Below are positions 42,861 through 51,626 of a stretch of DNA of 64,000 nt, one piece after another. The stretch spans positions 1 to 64,000 of the forward strand of contig NZ_JANUDY010000005.1 of NCBI RefSeq assembly GCF_024809975.1. Reading direction: 5' to 3'. The DNA comes from Comamonas sp. BIGb0152 (GTDB lineage Bacteria > Pseudomonadota > Gammaproteobacteria > Burkholderiales > Burkholderiaceae_C). Position 1 is the stretch's first letter. Each line of letters opens with the position of its first letter. The notes under the pieces are model-generated. The model was not told the origin of the DNA. It did no database searches and saw nothing but the letters and a program-made list of their open reading frames with translations. The position numbers and the translations under genes are program-made.

Positions 42861-42943
42861 CTACCCCCTGAGGCGCTGCGCGCCTTCCCCCTGGAAGGGG
42901 GACGACGGCCTTTGCGTCGGGGCGGCCCTAGCTGGCCGTCCCG
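42861..42943. repeat. GC-rich intergenic hairpin element, probable interspersed repeat
   Basis: A dense run of short hairpins lies between the binding-protein and ATPase genes: GGCG/CGCC (42872-42884), TCCCCC/GGGGGA (42886-42902) and GGCGGCC/GGCCGTCC-type pairing near 42921-42941. The sequence resembles an intergenic repeat I recall as common in Comamonas, Acidovorax and Delftia genomes. Only one copy is in this window, so the repeat status rests on memory, not on comparison here. It may modulate expression of the downstream ATPase. Confidence 0.5.
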
Positions 42944-42995
42944 CGCATCAAACCCGCCTCGTGCAAACGCTCATCACACACGACAAGACTGCTTT

Positions 42996-43751
42996 ATGAC
43001 GACCCCCTCGCAAGCACCCATCATTCGCCTCCAAGGCGTCGAGAAATGGTATGGCAACTTCCAGGTGCTGACCGATATCAACCTCGACGTGCGTGCCGGC
43101 GAGCGTATCGTCATCTGCGGCCCCTCGGGTTCGGGCAAGTCCACGATGATCCGCTGCATCAACCGGCTCGAAGCCATCCAAAAGGGCAAGATCACCGTGG
43201 ACGGCACGGACCTGACGGGCGACAGCAAGGCGATCGACACCATCCGCAAGGAAGTGGGCATGGTGTTCCAGCAGTTCAACCTCTTCCCGCACCTGACGAT
43301 TGTCGAGAACTGCATGCTGGCGCCGATGCGCTCGCGCGGCCTGAGCAAGGCCGAGGCGCAGGAGCGCGCCATGCACTACCTGACGCGGGTGCGCATTCCC
43401 GACCAGGCCCACAAGTACCCCAGCCAGCTGTCGGGCGGCCAGCAGCAGCGCGTGGCGATTGCCCGCGCGCTGTGCATGGCCCCCAAGATCATGCTGTTTG
43501 ACGAGCCCACCTCGGCCCTCGACCCCGAGATGGTCAAGGAAGTGCTGGACACCATGATCGGCCTGGCCGAAGACGGCATGACAATGCTCTGCGTGACCCA
43601 TGAAATGGGCTTTGCCCGCAGCGTGGCCGACCGGGTGATCTTTATGGCCGACGGCAAGATCATCGAGCAAGGCCCACCGGCCGCGTTCTTTGACAACCCC
43701 CAACACCCCAAGACCCAGCAGTTCCTGGGCCAGATCCTCAGCAACCATTGA
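42996..43751 (+). CDS. Polar amino acid-type ABC transporter ATP-binding protein
   Basis: The 251 residues contain Walker [12 protein letters not shown]-loop [13 protein letters not shown], signature [15 protein letters not shown], Walker [13 protein letters not shown] and switch His in [12 protein letters not shown] 42996 gives the standard family start. It energises the two permeases upstream, from which it is separated by the receptor gene and the hairpin element. Confidence 0.94.
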   Translation: MTTPSQAPIIRLQGVEKWYGNFQVLTDINLDVRAGERIVICGPSGSGKSTMIRCINRLEAIQKGKITVDGTDLTGDSKAIDTIRKEVGMVFQQFNLFPHLTIVENCMLAPMRSRGLSKAEAQERAMHYLTRVRIPDQAHKYPSQLSGGQQQRVAIARALCMAPKIMLFDEPTSALDPEMVKEVLDTMIGLAEDGMTMLCVTHEMGFARSVADRVIFMADGKIIEQGPPAAFFDNPQHPKTQQFLGQILSNH

Positions 43752-43884
43752 TGGTGCTGCGGCGCGGGACGTCCCAACGCGGGCGCCCAACGCCGCATCG
43801 CCTTGCGGTGCAAAACATCTTCATTGACCGCTGCTAGCGCCCCGCCCGGCCGGCGGGCGCCAACGGCCACTACACATAACAACC

Positions 43885-44691
43885 ATGGCCTTGTCTTTGC
43901 AAAACGCCGGCTCGCCCGCGCTGATCTCCCTCACCTCTTTTGGCAATGCCGAAGTGCGCCGCCACGGCCAGCTCTACTTTGCCCAGCTCTCGCACCGCGC
44001 AGGTGCCAATGGCTATGAAGTGCGCGAAGAGCTGCTGCTGAATGCTGCCGAGGAACTGCCCGCGCTGGCCGCCTATGGCCGCGCGCACCAGCTGGACCTG
44101 GTCTACTCCTGCCCCCAGCCGCTGTTTGCGATGGACGGCAGCCTGAACACCGCCGCCGTGCAGCACGCGATTGCCGCCAGCCACACCCTGGGGGCACCCT
44201 GGCTCAAGATGTCGATCGGCGGCTTTGCCAGCCAATCGGTGGCGCATTCGGCCCAGGGCTTTGCAGCGCTGAAGAGCGCCATCGATGGCGCGGGCCTGAC
44301 CTTGCTGATCGAAAACGACCAGACCACGGCCGCTGGCACCGTGCAAGCACTGCAGCGCTTTTTTGCCGCTGCGGATGCCGCTGGCCTGCCGCTGCCGATG
44401 ACCTTTGACATGGGCAACTGGCACTACCTGGGCGAATGCGCGCTGCAAGCGGCGCAGCTGTTGGGCAGCCGCGTGGCCTATGTGCATGCCAAGGGCGTGC
44501 AGCGCCTGCCCGCTAAGTGGGTGGCAGTGCCGCTGGCCGAATCGGCAGCGGCCTGGCGCGCCATTCTGCGTGCGCTGCCCAGCGACGCGCCCCGCGCCAT
44601 CGAGTACCCGCTGATCGGCGATGACCTGGTGGCAGTCACCCAGCAGGAGCTGGCCGTGCTGCGCGACGCCACCGCCTTGCAAGCCCGATAA
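43885..44691 (+). CDS. Sugar phosphate isomerase/epimerase-family TIM-barrel protein
   Basis: This 268-residue AP-endonuclease-2/xylose-isomerase-like barrel has metal-site candidates Glu in LTLLIENDQT, Asp/His in PMTFDMGNWHYLG, His in VAYVHAKGV and Glu in RAIEYPLIGDDL. It probably interconverts or epimerises a sugar or sugar acid before phosphorylation by the kinase that follows after 45 bases. The exact reaction cannot be told from sequence. Confidence 0.87.
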   Translation: MALSLQNAGSPALISLTSFGNAEVRRHGQLYFAQLSHRAGANGYEVREELLLNAAEELPALAAYGRAHQLDLVYSCPQPLFAMDGSLNTAAVQHAIAASHTLGAPWLKMSIGGFASQSVAHSAQGFAALKSAIDGAGLTLLIENDQTTAAGTVQALQRFFAAADAAGLPLPMTFDMGNWHYLGECALQAAQLLGSRVAYVHAKGVQRLPAKWVAVPLAESAAAWRAILRALPSDAPRAIEYPLIGDDLVAVTQQELAVLRDATALQAR

Positions 44692-44736
44692 GCCGCTGCT
44701 ACCCATCCGCACCAAACACCCAAGAGAGACACGGCC

Positions 44737-45687
44737 ATGACCACCAAGACCTTTGACATCGCCACCTTTGGCGAAGCGATGATGCTGCTGATTGCCGACC
44801 GCGCCGGCCCGCTGGAGAACGCCGAGTTCTTTACCAAGCGCATTGCGGGCGCGGAGATCAATGTGGCCACCGGCCTGGCGCGCCTGGGCTTTAACACCCA
44901 CTGGGCCAGCCGCCTGGGCGCCGATTCGATGGCGCGCTACCTCATCAACCAGATGAAGAGCGAAGGCGTGCACTGCGAGCATGTGGTGCTGGACCCGGCG
45001 CAGAAAACCGGCTTCCAGATCAAAGGCCGCAGCGACGACGGCAGCGACCCGCAGGTGGAATACCACCGCAAGGGCTCGGCAGCCAGCCTGATGACCCCGG
45101 CCGACATCGACGAGCCCTGGCTGGCCGCTGCCCGCCACTTGCACGCCACCGGCGTGTTTGCCGCCATCTCGCAAACCAGCCTGGCCACCGCCCAGCGCAG
45201 CTTGCAAATCGCCCGTGCTGCCGGCAGCACCATCTCCTTCGATCCCAACCTGCGCCCCACCCTGTGGCAGGACGAGGCCACGATGCGCCGCGAGATCAAT
45301 GCGCTGGCTGCCGGCGCGGACTGGGTCTTCCCCGGCCTGGCCGAGGGCACGCTGCTGACGGGCCACAAGACACCCGAAGCGGTGGCCCGGTTCTACCGCG
45401 ACCAGGGCGCGAGCCTCGTCGTCGTCAAGCTCGGCGAAGAAGGTGCCTACTACGATGACGACCAGGCCGGCACCGGCTATGTGGCCGGCTACCCGGTCGA
45501 GAAGGTCGTGGACACCGTGGGCGCCGGCGATGCCTTTGCCGTGGGCGTCATCAGCGGCCTGCTCGATGGCCGCTCGGTGGCCGATGCGGTCAAGCGCGGC
45601 TGCTGGATTGGCGCGCTGCAGGTGCAGGTTCTGGGTGACTCGGAAGGCTTGCCGACCCGCGAAGCCCTGATCGCCGCCGGTTACTAA
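44737..45687 (+). CDS. PfkB-family sugar kinase, probable 2-dehydro-3-deoxygluconokinase
   Basis: The 316 residues show the ribokinase fold: FGEAMMLLIADRAGPLENA, GAEINVATGLARLGF, and the ATP/catalytic motif DTVGAGDAFAVGVISGLLDG with its base Asp. The N-terminal FGE(A/L)M pattern is typical of KdgK, which makes 2-keto-3-deoxy-6-phosphogluconate for the Entner-Doudoroff route. The neighbours (ketoacid reductase, LacI regulator) agree. Substrate assignment is probable, not certain. Confidence 0.88.
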   Translation: MTTKTFDIATFGEAMMLLIADRAGPLENAEFFTKRIAGAEINVATGLARLGFNTHWASRLGADSMARYLINQMKSEGVHCEHVVLDPAQKTGFQIKGRSDDGSDPQVEYHRKGSAASLMTPADIDEPWLAAARHLHATGVFAAISQTSLATAQRSLQIARAAGSTISFDPNLRPTLWQDEATMRREINALAAGADWVFPGLAEGTLLTGHKTPEAVARFYRDQGASLVVVKLGEEGAYYDDDQAGTGYVAGYPVEKVVDTVGAGDAFAVGVISGLLDGRSVADAVKRGCWIGALQVQVLGDSEGLPTREALIAAGY

Positions 45688-45722
45688 GCCCTCTAAAGAT
45701 GTCAACGCACCCAGGAACGCCC

Positions 45723-46712
45723 ATGACCAGCACCCGCCACAAGATTTTGGTTTTTCGTGAACTGCCCGAAGACCAACTGGCCCGCCTGCAAGCCGCGCAC
45801 GATGTGACCGTGGCCAACCCGCGCGTTGCGGCGCAGCGCGATGCGTTTTTTGCGGCGCTGCCCCAGGCCCAGGCGCTGATCGGGTCGAGCTACCCCATCA
45901 CCGATGCGCTGCTGGATGAGGCGCCGCAGCTGCAGGTGATCTCCAGCATCTCGGTGGGCGTGGACAACTACCCGCTGGCATCGCTGCGCGAGCGCGGCAT
46001 TGCGCTGTGCCACACGCCGGGCGTGCTGACGGAAACGACAGCCGACACCATTTTTGCGCTGCTGATGGCCACCAGCCGCCGCATTCCGGAGCTGGCGATG
46101 TATGTGCGCTCAGGCCAGTGGCAGCGCAATATTGGCGAAGAGCTGTTTGGCTGGGATGTGCATGGCAAGACCCTGGGCATTCTGGGCATGGGCCGCATTG
46201 GCATGGCGCTGGCGCGGCGCGCAGCGCTGGGCTTTGGCATGCGCGTGCTCTACAACAACCGCAGCGTGGTGGCAGACGGCGAGCTGGGCGCGCTGGCCGG
46301 CCAGGTGCACTATGTGGCGCGCGATGCGCTGCTGCGCGAGGCGGACTTTGTCGTCTCCGTCGTGCCCTCCACCCCCGAGACCAAGCACCTGCTGGGCACC
46401 GAGGCCTTTGCGCTGATGAAGCCCAGCGCCATCGTCATCAATGGCTCACGCGGCGCGATTGTCGACGAGGCCGCGTTGCTGCATGCGCTCGACACCGACC
46501 AGATCCGCGCCGCCGGCCTGGATGTGTTTGCCACCGAGCCGCTGCCGGTCGAATCGCCCCTGCGCACCCATGCCAAGGTGGTGGCGCTGCCGCATATCGG
46601 CTCGGCCACGCACGAGACGCGCCATGCGATGGCCGAGATGGCGACCAGCAATCTGCTGCAGGTGCTGGCGGGTGAGCAGCCTGCAGGCGGGTTTGATCTG
46701 AGCCAGGCCTGA
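45723..46712 (+). CDS. D-isomer 2-hydroxyacid dehydrogenase (glyoxylate/2-ketogluconate reductase type)
   Basis: The 329 residues contain SISVGVDNYPLASLRERG, Rossmann LGILGMGRIGMALARRAALGFGM, the substrate Arg in INGSRGAIVDEAAL, Glu in FATEPLPVES and the catalytic His in ALPHIGSATHETR. GhrB-type members reduce glyoxylate, hydroxypyruvate and 2-keto-gluconate. ATG 45723 has AGGAA upstream; ATG 45699 is an alternative. It ends the sugar-acid operon, so a 2-ketoaldonate is the likely substrate. Confidence 0.9.
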   Translation: MTSTRHKILVFRELPEDQLARLQAAHDVTVANPRVAAQRDAFFAALPQAQALIGSSYPITDALLDEAPQLQVISSISVGVDNYPLASLRERGIALCHTPGVLTETTADTIFALLMATSRRIPELAMYVRSGQWQRNIGEELFGWDVHGKTLGILGMGRIGMALARRAALGFGMRVLYNNRSVVADGELGALAGQVHYVARDALLREADFVVSVVPSTPETKHLLGTEAFALMKPSAIVINGSRGAIVDEAALLHALDTDQIRAAGLDVFATEPLPVESPLRTHAKVVALPHIGSATHETRHAMAEMATSNLLQVLAGEQPAGGFDLSQA

Positions 46713-46826
46713 GCTGAGCGAGACGGGCCAAGCGCAGGAGCGCCCGCATAATGGCCGCTCGGCATTCTGGTGACCCGCACGGCGCCAGCGGCCACCACCC
46801 TTCTCGTCTTGTCTCCTGACTGCGGC

Positions 46827-47582
46827 ATGCCTTCGACTCTCCAGGTTCTCTCTCTCTGCTCCCCCTCTGCAGGCTACCGCCGCATCCGCTTTGCCGGCCC
46901 GCAGCTGGCGCCCTTTTGCCAGCACGACAATATCCACTGCCGCCTGGTGTTTCCGTCGGCGCAGGATGCCGCAAGCAGCAGCGCCAGCAGCACGCGCGTC
47001 TACACCGTGCGCAGCTTCGATGCCGATGCGCAATGGCTGGAGATTGACTTTTTGCTGCATGCCGATGCCGGCCCGGGCGCGCACTGGGCCCAGCAGGCGC
47101 AGATCGGCGACCAGGTCGAGATTCTCAAACCCGGTGGCCGCACGGCCCGCATGGCCGACTGGATGGTGCTGGCCGGTGACGACAGCGCCCTGCCTGCGCT
47201 GGCCCGCATCGCAGCGCAGCTGCCGGCCAGCACACGCGGCCATGTGGTTTGCGAGATAGCGGACCCGCAAGATGCCATCGACATCCGCCTGCCGCCAGGC
47301 ATGCAGTGGCACTGGCTGTACCGCGCAGGCCTTGCAGCCGGCACCGGCGATCAGCTGCAGCAGGCGGTGCAACAACTCGATTGGGCAGCGTCGCAAAGCG
47401 CCGAAGGCACAAGCCGCTTTTTATGGGTAGGTGCCGAATTTGCCACCGCGCAGGCGCTGCGCGCCTGGGCCGTAGACAGCCTGGGACTGGGTAAGCAGGA
47501 GCAGCTGATCGTCGCCTACTGGCGCCGGGGCATGAGCGAGAACGAGCTGCGCGCGCCCAAGCCTGAGCTGGAAAAAACCTAG
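46827..47582 (+). CDS. Siderophore-interacting protein (FAD-dependent ferric reductase family)
   Basis: This 251-residue protein of the ViuB/YqjH family has FAD-binding TRVYTVRSFDAD, PGAHWAQQAQIGDQVEILKPGG and the reductase half WMVLAGDDSALPALARIAAQL, ending with the family motif AYWRRGMSENELR. Such enzymes release iron by reducing Fe(III)-siderophores in the cytoplasm. ATG 46827 is preferred to the GTG at 46770. No siderophore genes are nearby. Confidence 0.9.
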   Translation: MPSTLQVLSLCSPSAGYRRIRFAGPQLAPFCQHDNIHCRLVFPSAQDAASSSASSTRVYTVRSFDADAQWLEIDFLLHADAGPGAHWAQQAQIGDQVEILKPGGRTARMADWMVLAGDDSALPALARIAAQLPASTRGHVVCEIADPQDAIDIRLPPGMQWHWLYRAGLAAGTGDQLQQAVQQLDWAASQSAEGTSRFLWVGAEFATAQALRAWAVDSLGLGKQEQLIVAYWRRGMSENELRAPKPELEKT

Positions 47583-47591
47583 ACCCTGTTT

Positions 47592-48467
47592 TTAGATCTC
47601 CGCCGAGCGCGAGATATGCCGGCGCAGCAGTGCGGCGGCATAGTCGGCATCGCCTTCTTTGAGCGCCTTGAGAATGCCCAGGTGGTCGGTGCAGGCCTGG
47701 CGGATGTGCTGCTCGCTCAAGTGGCTGAAATGCGCAAACTCCGAGATCTTGCGCAGCGAGTTCTGGCGGCGCACCGACTCGATCAAAAAGCGGTTGCGCG
47801 ACCAGGACACGAGGGTTTCGTGAAAATTGGCATTGGCCTTGAACCACACATCCTGGCGCAGCTGCTCGACGGGCATCTGCAAGATATCTGACTGCTCGCG
47901 GAACAGCTGCTGCAGCTGCTCGGGATCGGGCGCAAAGTCCGCCATCTTGAGTGCGCCGCATTCGACGATCAGCCGAAAATCATAGCTCTCATGCACGGCC
48001 TGGGGGTTGTCCAGGCTCTCGGTAAAGCGCCAGCCATGGCCGGGCAGGCGCTCGGTCAGGCCCTCTGCCGCAAAGCGCATCAGCACGCGGCGCACGGCGC
48101 CCCGGGTCACGCCAAACAGCTCCACCAGCTGCGCCTCGGAGACCTCACCGGCCAGCTGGCCACTGGCGCGGTGGTTCATGATCTGGCTGTACAGCGCCTC
48201 GGCCTCAGAAGGCGGCACCAGCTGCTCCAGCGCATCATCGCCATCGGGCACGCGCTCGACCCGAAACCCCCGGCCCGGGTGGTAGGCCACCAGGCCCTGG
48301 GCGGTCAGCAGCATCAGCGCCTGGCGCACGGGCGTGCGCGAGACCTTGAGCTCCTCGGCCAGGTGCAGGTCAGAGATACGGTCGCCCACGCGCCAGCGGC
48401 CTCCATGCATCAGCGCCGTCAGCTTGCGCGCGACGTCGATCTGCAAAGAACTCAGCGATTGCTTCAA
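47592..48467 (-). CDS. GntR/FCD-type regulator with two winged-helix domains
   Basis: The 291 residues have a normal GntR HTH (RWRVGDRISDLHLAEELKVSRTPVRQALMLL, about 25-60), then a second HTH-like unit (ASGQLAGEVSEAQLVELFGVTRGAVRRVLMRF with GLTERLPGHGWRFTES, about 100-160), and a C-terminal FCD-like sensor (ESYDFRLIVECGALKM; WFKANANFHETLV; HIRQACTDHLGILKAL). Ordinary family members are about 220-240 residues with one HTH. It is divergent from the hydrolase/transport operon across 242 bases and is its likely repressor. Confidence 0.9.
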   Translation of the reverse strand: MKQSLSSLQIDVARKLTALMHGGRWRVGDRISDLHLAEELKVSRTPVRQALMLLTAQGLVAYHPGRGFRVERVPDGDDALEQLVPPSEAEALYSQIMNHRASGQLAGEVSEAQLVELFGVTRGAVRRVLMRFAAEGLTERLPGHGWRFTESLDNPQAVHESYDFRLIVECGALKMADFAPDPEQLQQLFREQSDILQMPVEQLRQDVWFKANANFHETLVSWSRNRFLIESVRRQNSLRKISEFAHFSHLSEQHIRQACTDHLGILKALKEGDADYAAALLRRHISRSAEI

Positions 48468-48623
48468 ACCGAATCTCCCCTTGGTTGTGCTGTTGCGGCC
48501 CTCGCCGGCCCATTGCGGTGGCGTTGGCGGCGGCGCGCAGCGTCTTGTTTTTGCCGGCCAGCCCCGAGCATACGCGCCAGGCTTCCCGTCTTGGCTGCAT
48601 CCTTCATCGTAGTTTCCCTAAGT

Positions 48624-48648
48624 TTTGTTTGATTCTATAAAAAACAAA
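48624..48648. promoter_or_regulatory. Inverted repeat, possible GntR operator
   Basis: TTTGTTT (48624-48630) and AAACAAA (48642-48648) form an inverted repeat with an 11-base spacer, directly before the predicted -35 of the hydrolase operon. Position fits a repressor site for the divergent GntR protein. AT-rich repeats of this kind can also arise by chance. Confidence 0.35.
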
Positions 48649-48677
48649 TTGACAGCGATAGTCCTGGAAATTAATGT
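48649..48677 (+). promoter_or_regulatory. Predicted promoter of the C45 hydrolase/ABC operon
   Basis: A consensus -35 TTGACA (48649-48654) is followed after 17 bases by TAATGT, a weak -10. The surrounding 90 bases are far more AT-rich than the genes. AAAGGAAAAAG just before the ATG at 48710 is the ribosome binding site. Confidence 0.5.
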
Positions 48678-48709
48678 ATTAAAAGTTCACAAAACACAAA
48701 AGGAAAAAG

Positions 48710-49861
48710 ATGTCGCCGTTTCCACTCGTCACGCTGTCTGGCGCCCCCCAAGCCCGTGGGCGCCAGTATGGCGCGGCGCTCAAAGACCGCATTGCCCGCA
48801 GCGCAGCGCTCTACGGCGGCGCGCTGGAGAAGTACGGCATCAGCGCCGCACACAAGGCCGCGCTGATCGCCGAATACGCCCAGAAGATCGCCGCCTTTGA
48901 CGAGAACTACCTCGAAGAGATGCGCGGCATTGCCGAGGGCTCGGGCGTCGCGCTGGACGACATCGTGATGATCAATGCCCGCACCGAAGTGGTGGCCCTG
49001 GCGCGCGCCCAGTCCACCCAACCCGTCGATGACGAGCTGGACGACGGCTGCACCGGCGCCATGCTGCTGCCCGAGCGCAGCGCCTCGGGCAACCTGATCC
49101 ATGGCCAGAACTGGGACTGGCGCGCCGAATGCGCCGAGACCGGCGTGGTGCTGCGCGTGCGCCAGGACCATGGCCCCGACTACCTGACCTTTGTCGAAGC
49201 CGGCGGCCTGGCCCGCAGCGGCCTCAACGCCGCTGGCATCTCGATCACCGCCAACTACCTCGAATGCGAGCGCGACTACACAAAGCTGGGCATTCCGCTG
49301 GGCCTGATCCGCCGCAAGGTGCTGGAGCAAGAGCACTTTGCGCTGGCTGCCAAGGCCGTGGCCACCACGCCCAAGTCCTGCTCCAACAACATCATGGTCG
49401 CATCGGCCGCCGGCTTTGGCATTGACTTTGAATGTGCGCCGGACGAGGCCTTCCCGCTCTACCCCGAGGACGGCATGATCGTGCACGCCAACCACTGGGT
49501 CAGCCCCGTGGCGCTGGCCAAGCTGCGCGACACCGGCATTCCCCATGTGCCCGAGAGCTTTTACCGCGACTGGCGGGTGCGCAAGATCCTGCAGGAGCAA
49601 GGCCGTTTGCTGACGCGCGAATCGCTGAAGAAGGCGCTGTTTGATGACTTTCTCTCGCCCTACGCGGTATGCCGCCCACCGCGCCCCGCCGATGGTGGCA
49701 ACCTGACGGCCACCGTCGCGATGATCGTGATGGAGCCGGCGCTGGGCATCATGGAGATTGCGCCGCTTCCCGCCATCAACCGCCAGTTCACCACCTACCG
49801 CCTGCAGGGCGATGGCGCGGCTGAACCGTCTGCAGCCGCCGCTGCGGCGCTGGAGCACTGA
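48710..49861 (+). CDS. C45-family (acyl-CoA:6-aminopenicillanate acyltransferase-like) N-terminal nucleophile hydrolase
   Basis: Members cleave themselves before a Cys, which then acts as nucleophile on amide bonds. In these 383 residues the Cys is in DDGCTGAMLL, followed by the family signature NLIHGQNWDW, then EAGGLARSGLNAAGISI and SCSNNIMVASAAGFGIDFE. The N-terminal FPLVTLSGAPQARGRQYG is also characteristic. It leads an operon with an importer, an alpha/beta hydrolase and an amidase, so it probably deacylates an imported N-acyl compound. The substrate is unknown. Confidence 0.9.
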   Translation: MSPFPLVTLSGAPQARGRQYGAALKDRIARSAALYGGALEKYGISAAHKAALIAEYAQKIAAFDENYLEEMRGIAEGSGVALDDIVMINARTEVVALARAQSTQPVDDELDDGCTGAMLLPERSASGNLIHGQNWDWRAECAETGVVLRVRQDHGPDYLTFVEAGGLARSGLNAAGISITANYLECERDYTKLGIPLGLIRRKVLEQEHFALAAKAVATTPKSCSNNIMVASAAGFGIDFECAPDEAFPLYPEDGMIVHANHWVSPVALAKLRDTGIPHVPESFYRDWRVRKILQEQGRLLTRESLKKALFDDFLSPYAVCRPPRPADGGNLTATVAMIVMEPALGIMEIAPLPAINRQFTTYRLQGDGAAEPSAAAAAALEH

Positions 49862-49866
49862 GCGCC

Positions 49867-50811
49867 ATGTGGAAATTCGCTGCCACCCGCATCGGCATGG
49901 CGATTCCGACCTTGGTGATCGTGGCGCTGGCCGTCTTCATTCTGGTGCGCCTGATCCCCGGTGACCCGGCAGCGCTGATGCTGGGTGACTCGGCCGATGC
50001 CGCATCGCTGGCGGCCCTGCGCGAGCAGCTGGGCCTCAACGCCAGCCTGCCCACGCAGTTCCTGGTCTGGTCCGGCCATGTGCTGCAGGGCGACCTGGGC
50101 CAGTCGATTGCCAACCGCCAACCGGTTGCCGCGCTGATCTGGCAGCGCTTTGCCGTCAGCGCCCAGATCGTGCTGCCTGCCGTGCTGCTGGCCACCCTGG
50201 TGGCCGTGCCGCTGGGCATGCTGGCGGCCTGGCGCCAAGGCCGCATCACCGACCTGGCCCTGGTGGCCACCGCCACCTTGCTGCTGTCGCTGCCCGCGTT
50301 CTGGATGGGGCTGCTGCTCTTGATGTTCTTCGCGCTCAAGCTGGGCTGGTTTCCGGTGGTCGGCTTTGTCGCCTTTGGCGAGAACCCGCAGCAGGCGCTG
50401 CTCTACCTGGTGCTGCCGATCACCACCTTGCTGCTCCATGAGATCGGCGTGATCCTGCGCATGACCCGCGCCTCCACCTTGGAAGTGCTGCACCTGGACT
50501 ACATCACCCATGCCCGCGCCAAGGGTCTGAGCGAGATGACGGTGATGCTGCGCCATGCCTTCAAAAGTTCCTTCGGCCCCACCTGGACCCTGCTGGGACT
50601 GATCCTGGGCAACCTGCTCGCCGGGGTGGCGGTGATCGAGACCGTGTTCACCATTCCGGGCCTGGGCCGGCTGCTGGTCGATGCGATCTTTGCCCGCGAC
50701 TACCCGCTGATCCAGGGCTGCCTGCTCTTCATCGCCAGCATCTATGTCCTGGTGAACCTCTTTGTGGACCTGCTCTACCCCATCTTTGACCCCAGGGTGG
50801 CCGCATCATGA
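49867..50811 (+). CDS. Dipeptide-type ABC transporter permease (DppB-like)
   Basis: The 314 residues contain RLIPGDPAALMLGDSADAAS after the first membrane segment, ATATLLLSLPAFWMGLLL, and the EAA-type loop ITHARAKGLSEMTVMLRHAFK. It starts 5 bases after the C45 hydrolase, so translation is likely coupled. Confidence 0.92.
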   Translation: MWKFAATRIGMAIPTLVIVALAVFILVRLIPGDPAALMLGDSADAASLAALREQLGLNASLPTQFLVWSGHVLQGDLGQSIANRQPVAALIWQRFAVSAQIVLPAVLLATLVAVPLGMLAAWRQGRITDLALVATATLLLSLPAFWMGLLLLMFFALKLGWFPVVGFVAFGENPQQALLYLVLPITTLLLHEIGVILRMTRASTLEVLHLDYITHARAKGLSEMTVMLRHAFKSSFGPTWTLLGLILGNLLAGVAVIETVFTIPGLGRLLVDAIFARDYPLIQGCLLFIASIYVLVNLFVDLLYPIFDPRVAAS

Positions 50812-51626
50812 ACCGCCGCTCCCTCTCCTTCTGGCTGGGCGCTGGCCTGGTCTCCGTGGTGGTCGTCGTGGCCTTGCTGGCCACGTTCTGGACGCCGTAT
50901 GACCCGCTCAAGCTCGACTTCAAGACCCGCCTGGCAGCGCCCGGCTGGCAGCACTGGATGGGCACGGACGAGCTGGGCCGCGATGTGCTCAGCCGCCTGA
51001 TGCGCGGCACCGCTACCAGCATCCGCATCAGCCTCAGCACCGTGTTTCTGGCCACCTTCTTTGGTGTGCTGATTGGCGCGCTCAGCGGCTACCTGCGCGG
51101 CTGGCCCGACCGCATCCTGATGGCCATCAACGATGCGCTGCTGGCCTTCCCGGGCCTGTTGATGGCGCTGGGCCTGCTGGCGGTGTTTGGCGCCAGCACC
51201 ACCGGCATCATCATCGCGCTGGCACTGGCCTATGCGTCATCGGTGGTGCGCGTGGTGCGTGGCACCGTGCTGGGCCTGCGCGAGCGTGATTTTGTGCGCG
51301 CCTCGCGCGTCATGGGCAACGCCGAGACCTACACCTTGCTGCGCCATGTGCTGCCCAACTGCATCGCACCGGTGATCGTCATGGCCACCTCGATGTGCGG
51401 CTGGATCATCCTGGCCGAGAGCTCCTTGAGCTTTCTGGGCCTGGGCGTGTCGCCGCCAGCACCCACCTGGGGCAACATGCTGGCGGGCAGCCGCTCCTAT
51501 GTCAGCCAGGCCGCCTGGCTGGCGATTTTCCCGGGGCTGGCGATATCGCTGGCATTGCTGGGCATCAACCTGCTCGGCGACGCCTTGCGCGACCGGCTCG
51601 ACCCACGCATGCGGAGGCGCGTATGA
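50808..51626 (+). CDS. Dipeptide-type ABC transporter permease (DppC-like)
   Basis: The 272 residues include the DppC hallmark MGTDELGRDVLSRLMRG, the loop VRASRVMGNAETYTLLRHVLPN, and LAESSLSFLGLGVSPPAPTWG. Its ATG overlaps the previous stop as ATGA, and its own stop overlaps the next start as ATGA. Confidence 0.92.
   Translation: MNRRSLSFWLGAGLVSVVVVVALLATFWTPYDPLKLDFKTRLAAPGWQHWMGTDELGRDVLSRLMRGTATSIRISLSTVFLATFFGVLIGALSGYLRGWPDRILMAINDALLAFPGLLMALGLLAVFGASTTGIIIALALAYASSVVRVVRGTVLGLRERDFVRASRVMGNAETYTLLRHVLPNCIAPVIVMATSMCGWIILAESSLSFLGLGVSPPAPTWGNMLAGSRSYVSQAAWLAIFPGLAISLALLGINLLGDALRDRLDPRMRRRV

Noticed and set aside
43870-45705. A 611-codon open frame on the minus strand
   Set aside because: It spans two conserved plus-strand genes and the gap between them, with shadow-like composition; the isomerase and kinase are clearly the real genes.
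51395-51622. A longer version of the fused ATPase starting at 51395
   Set aside because: The extra 76 codons overlap the conserved DppC-like permease in another frame and lack homology; ATG 51623 has a ribosome binding site and an ATGA overlap.
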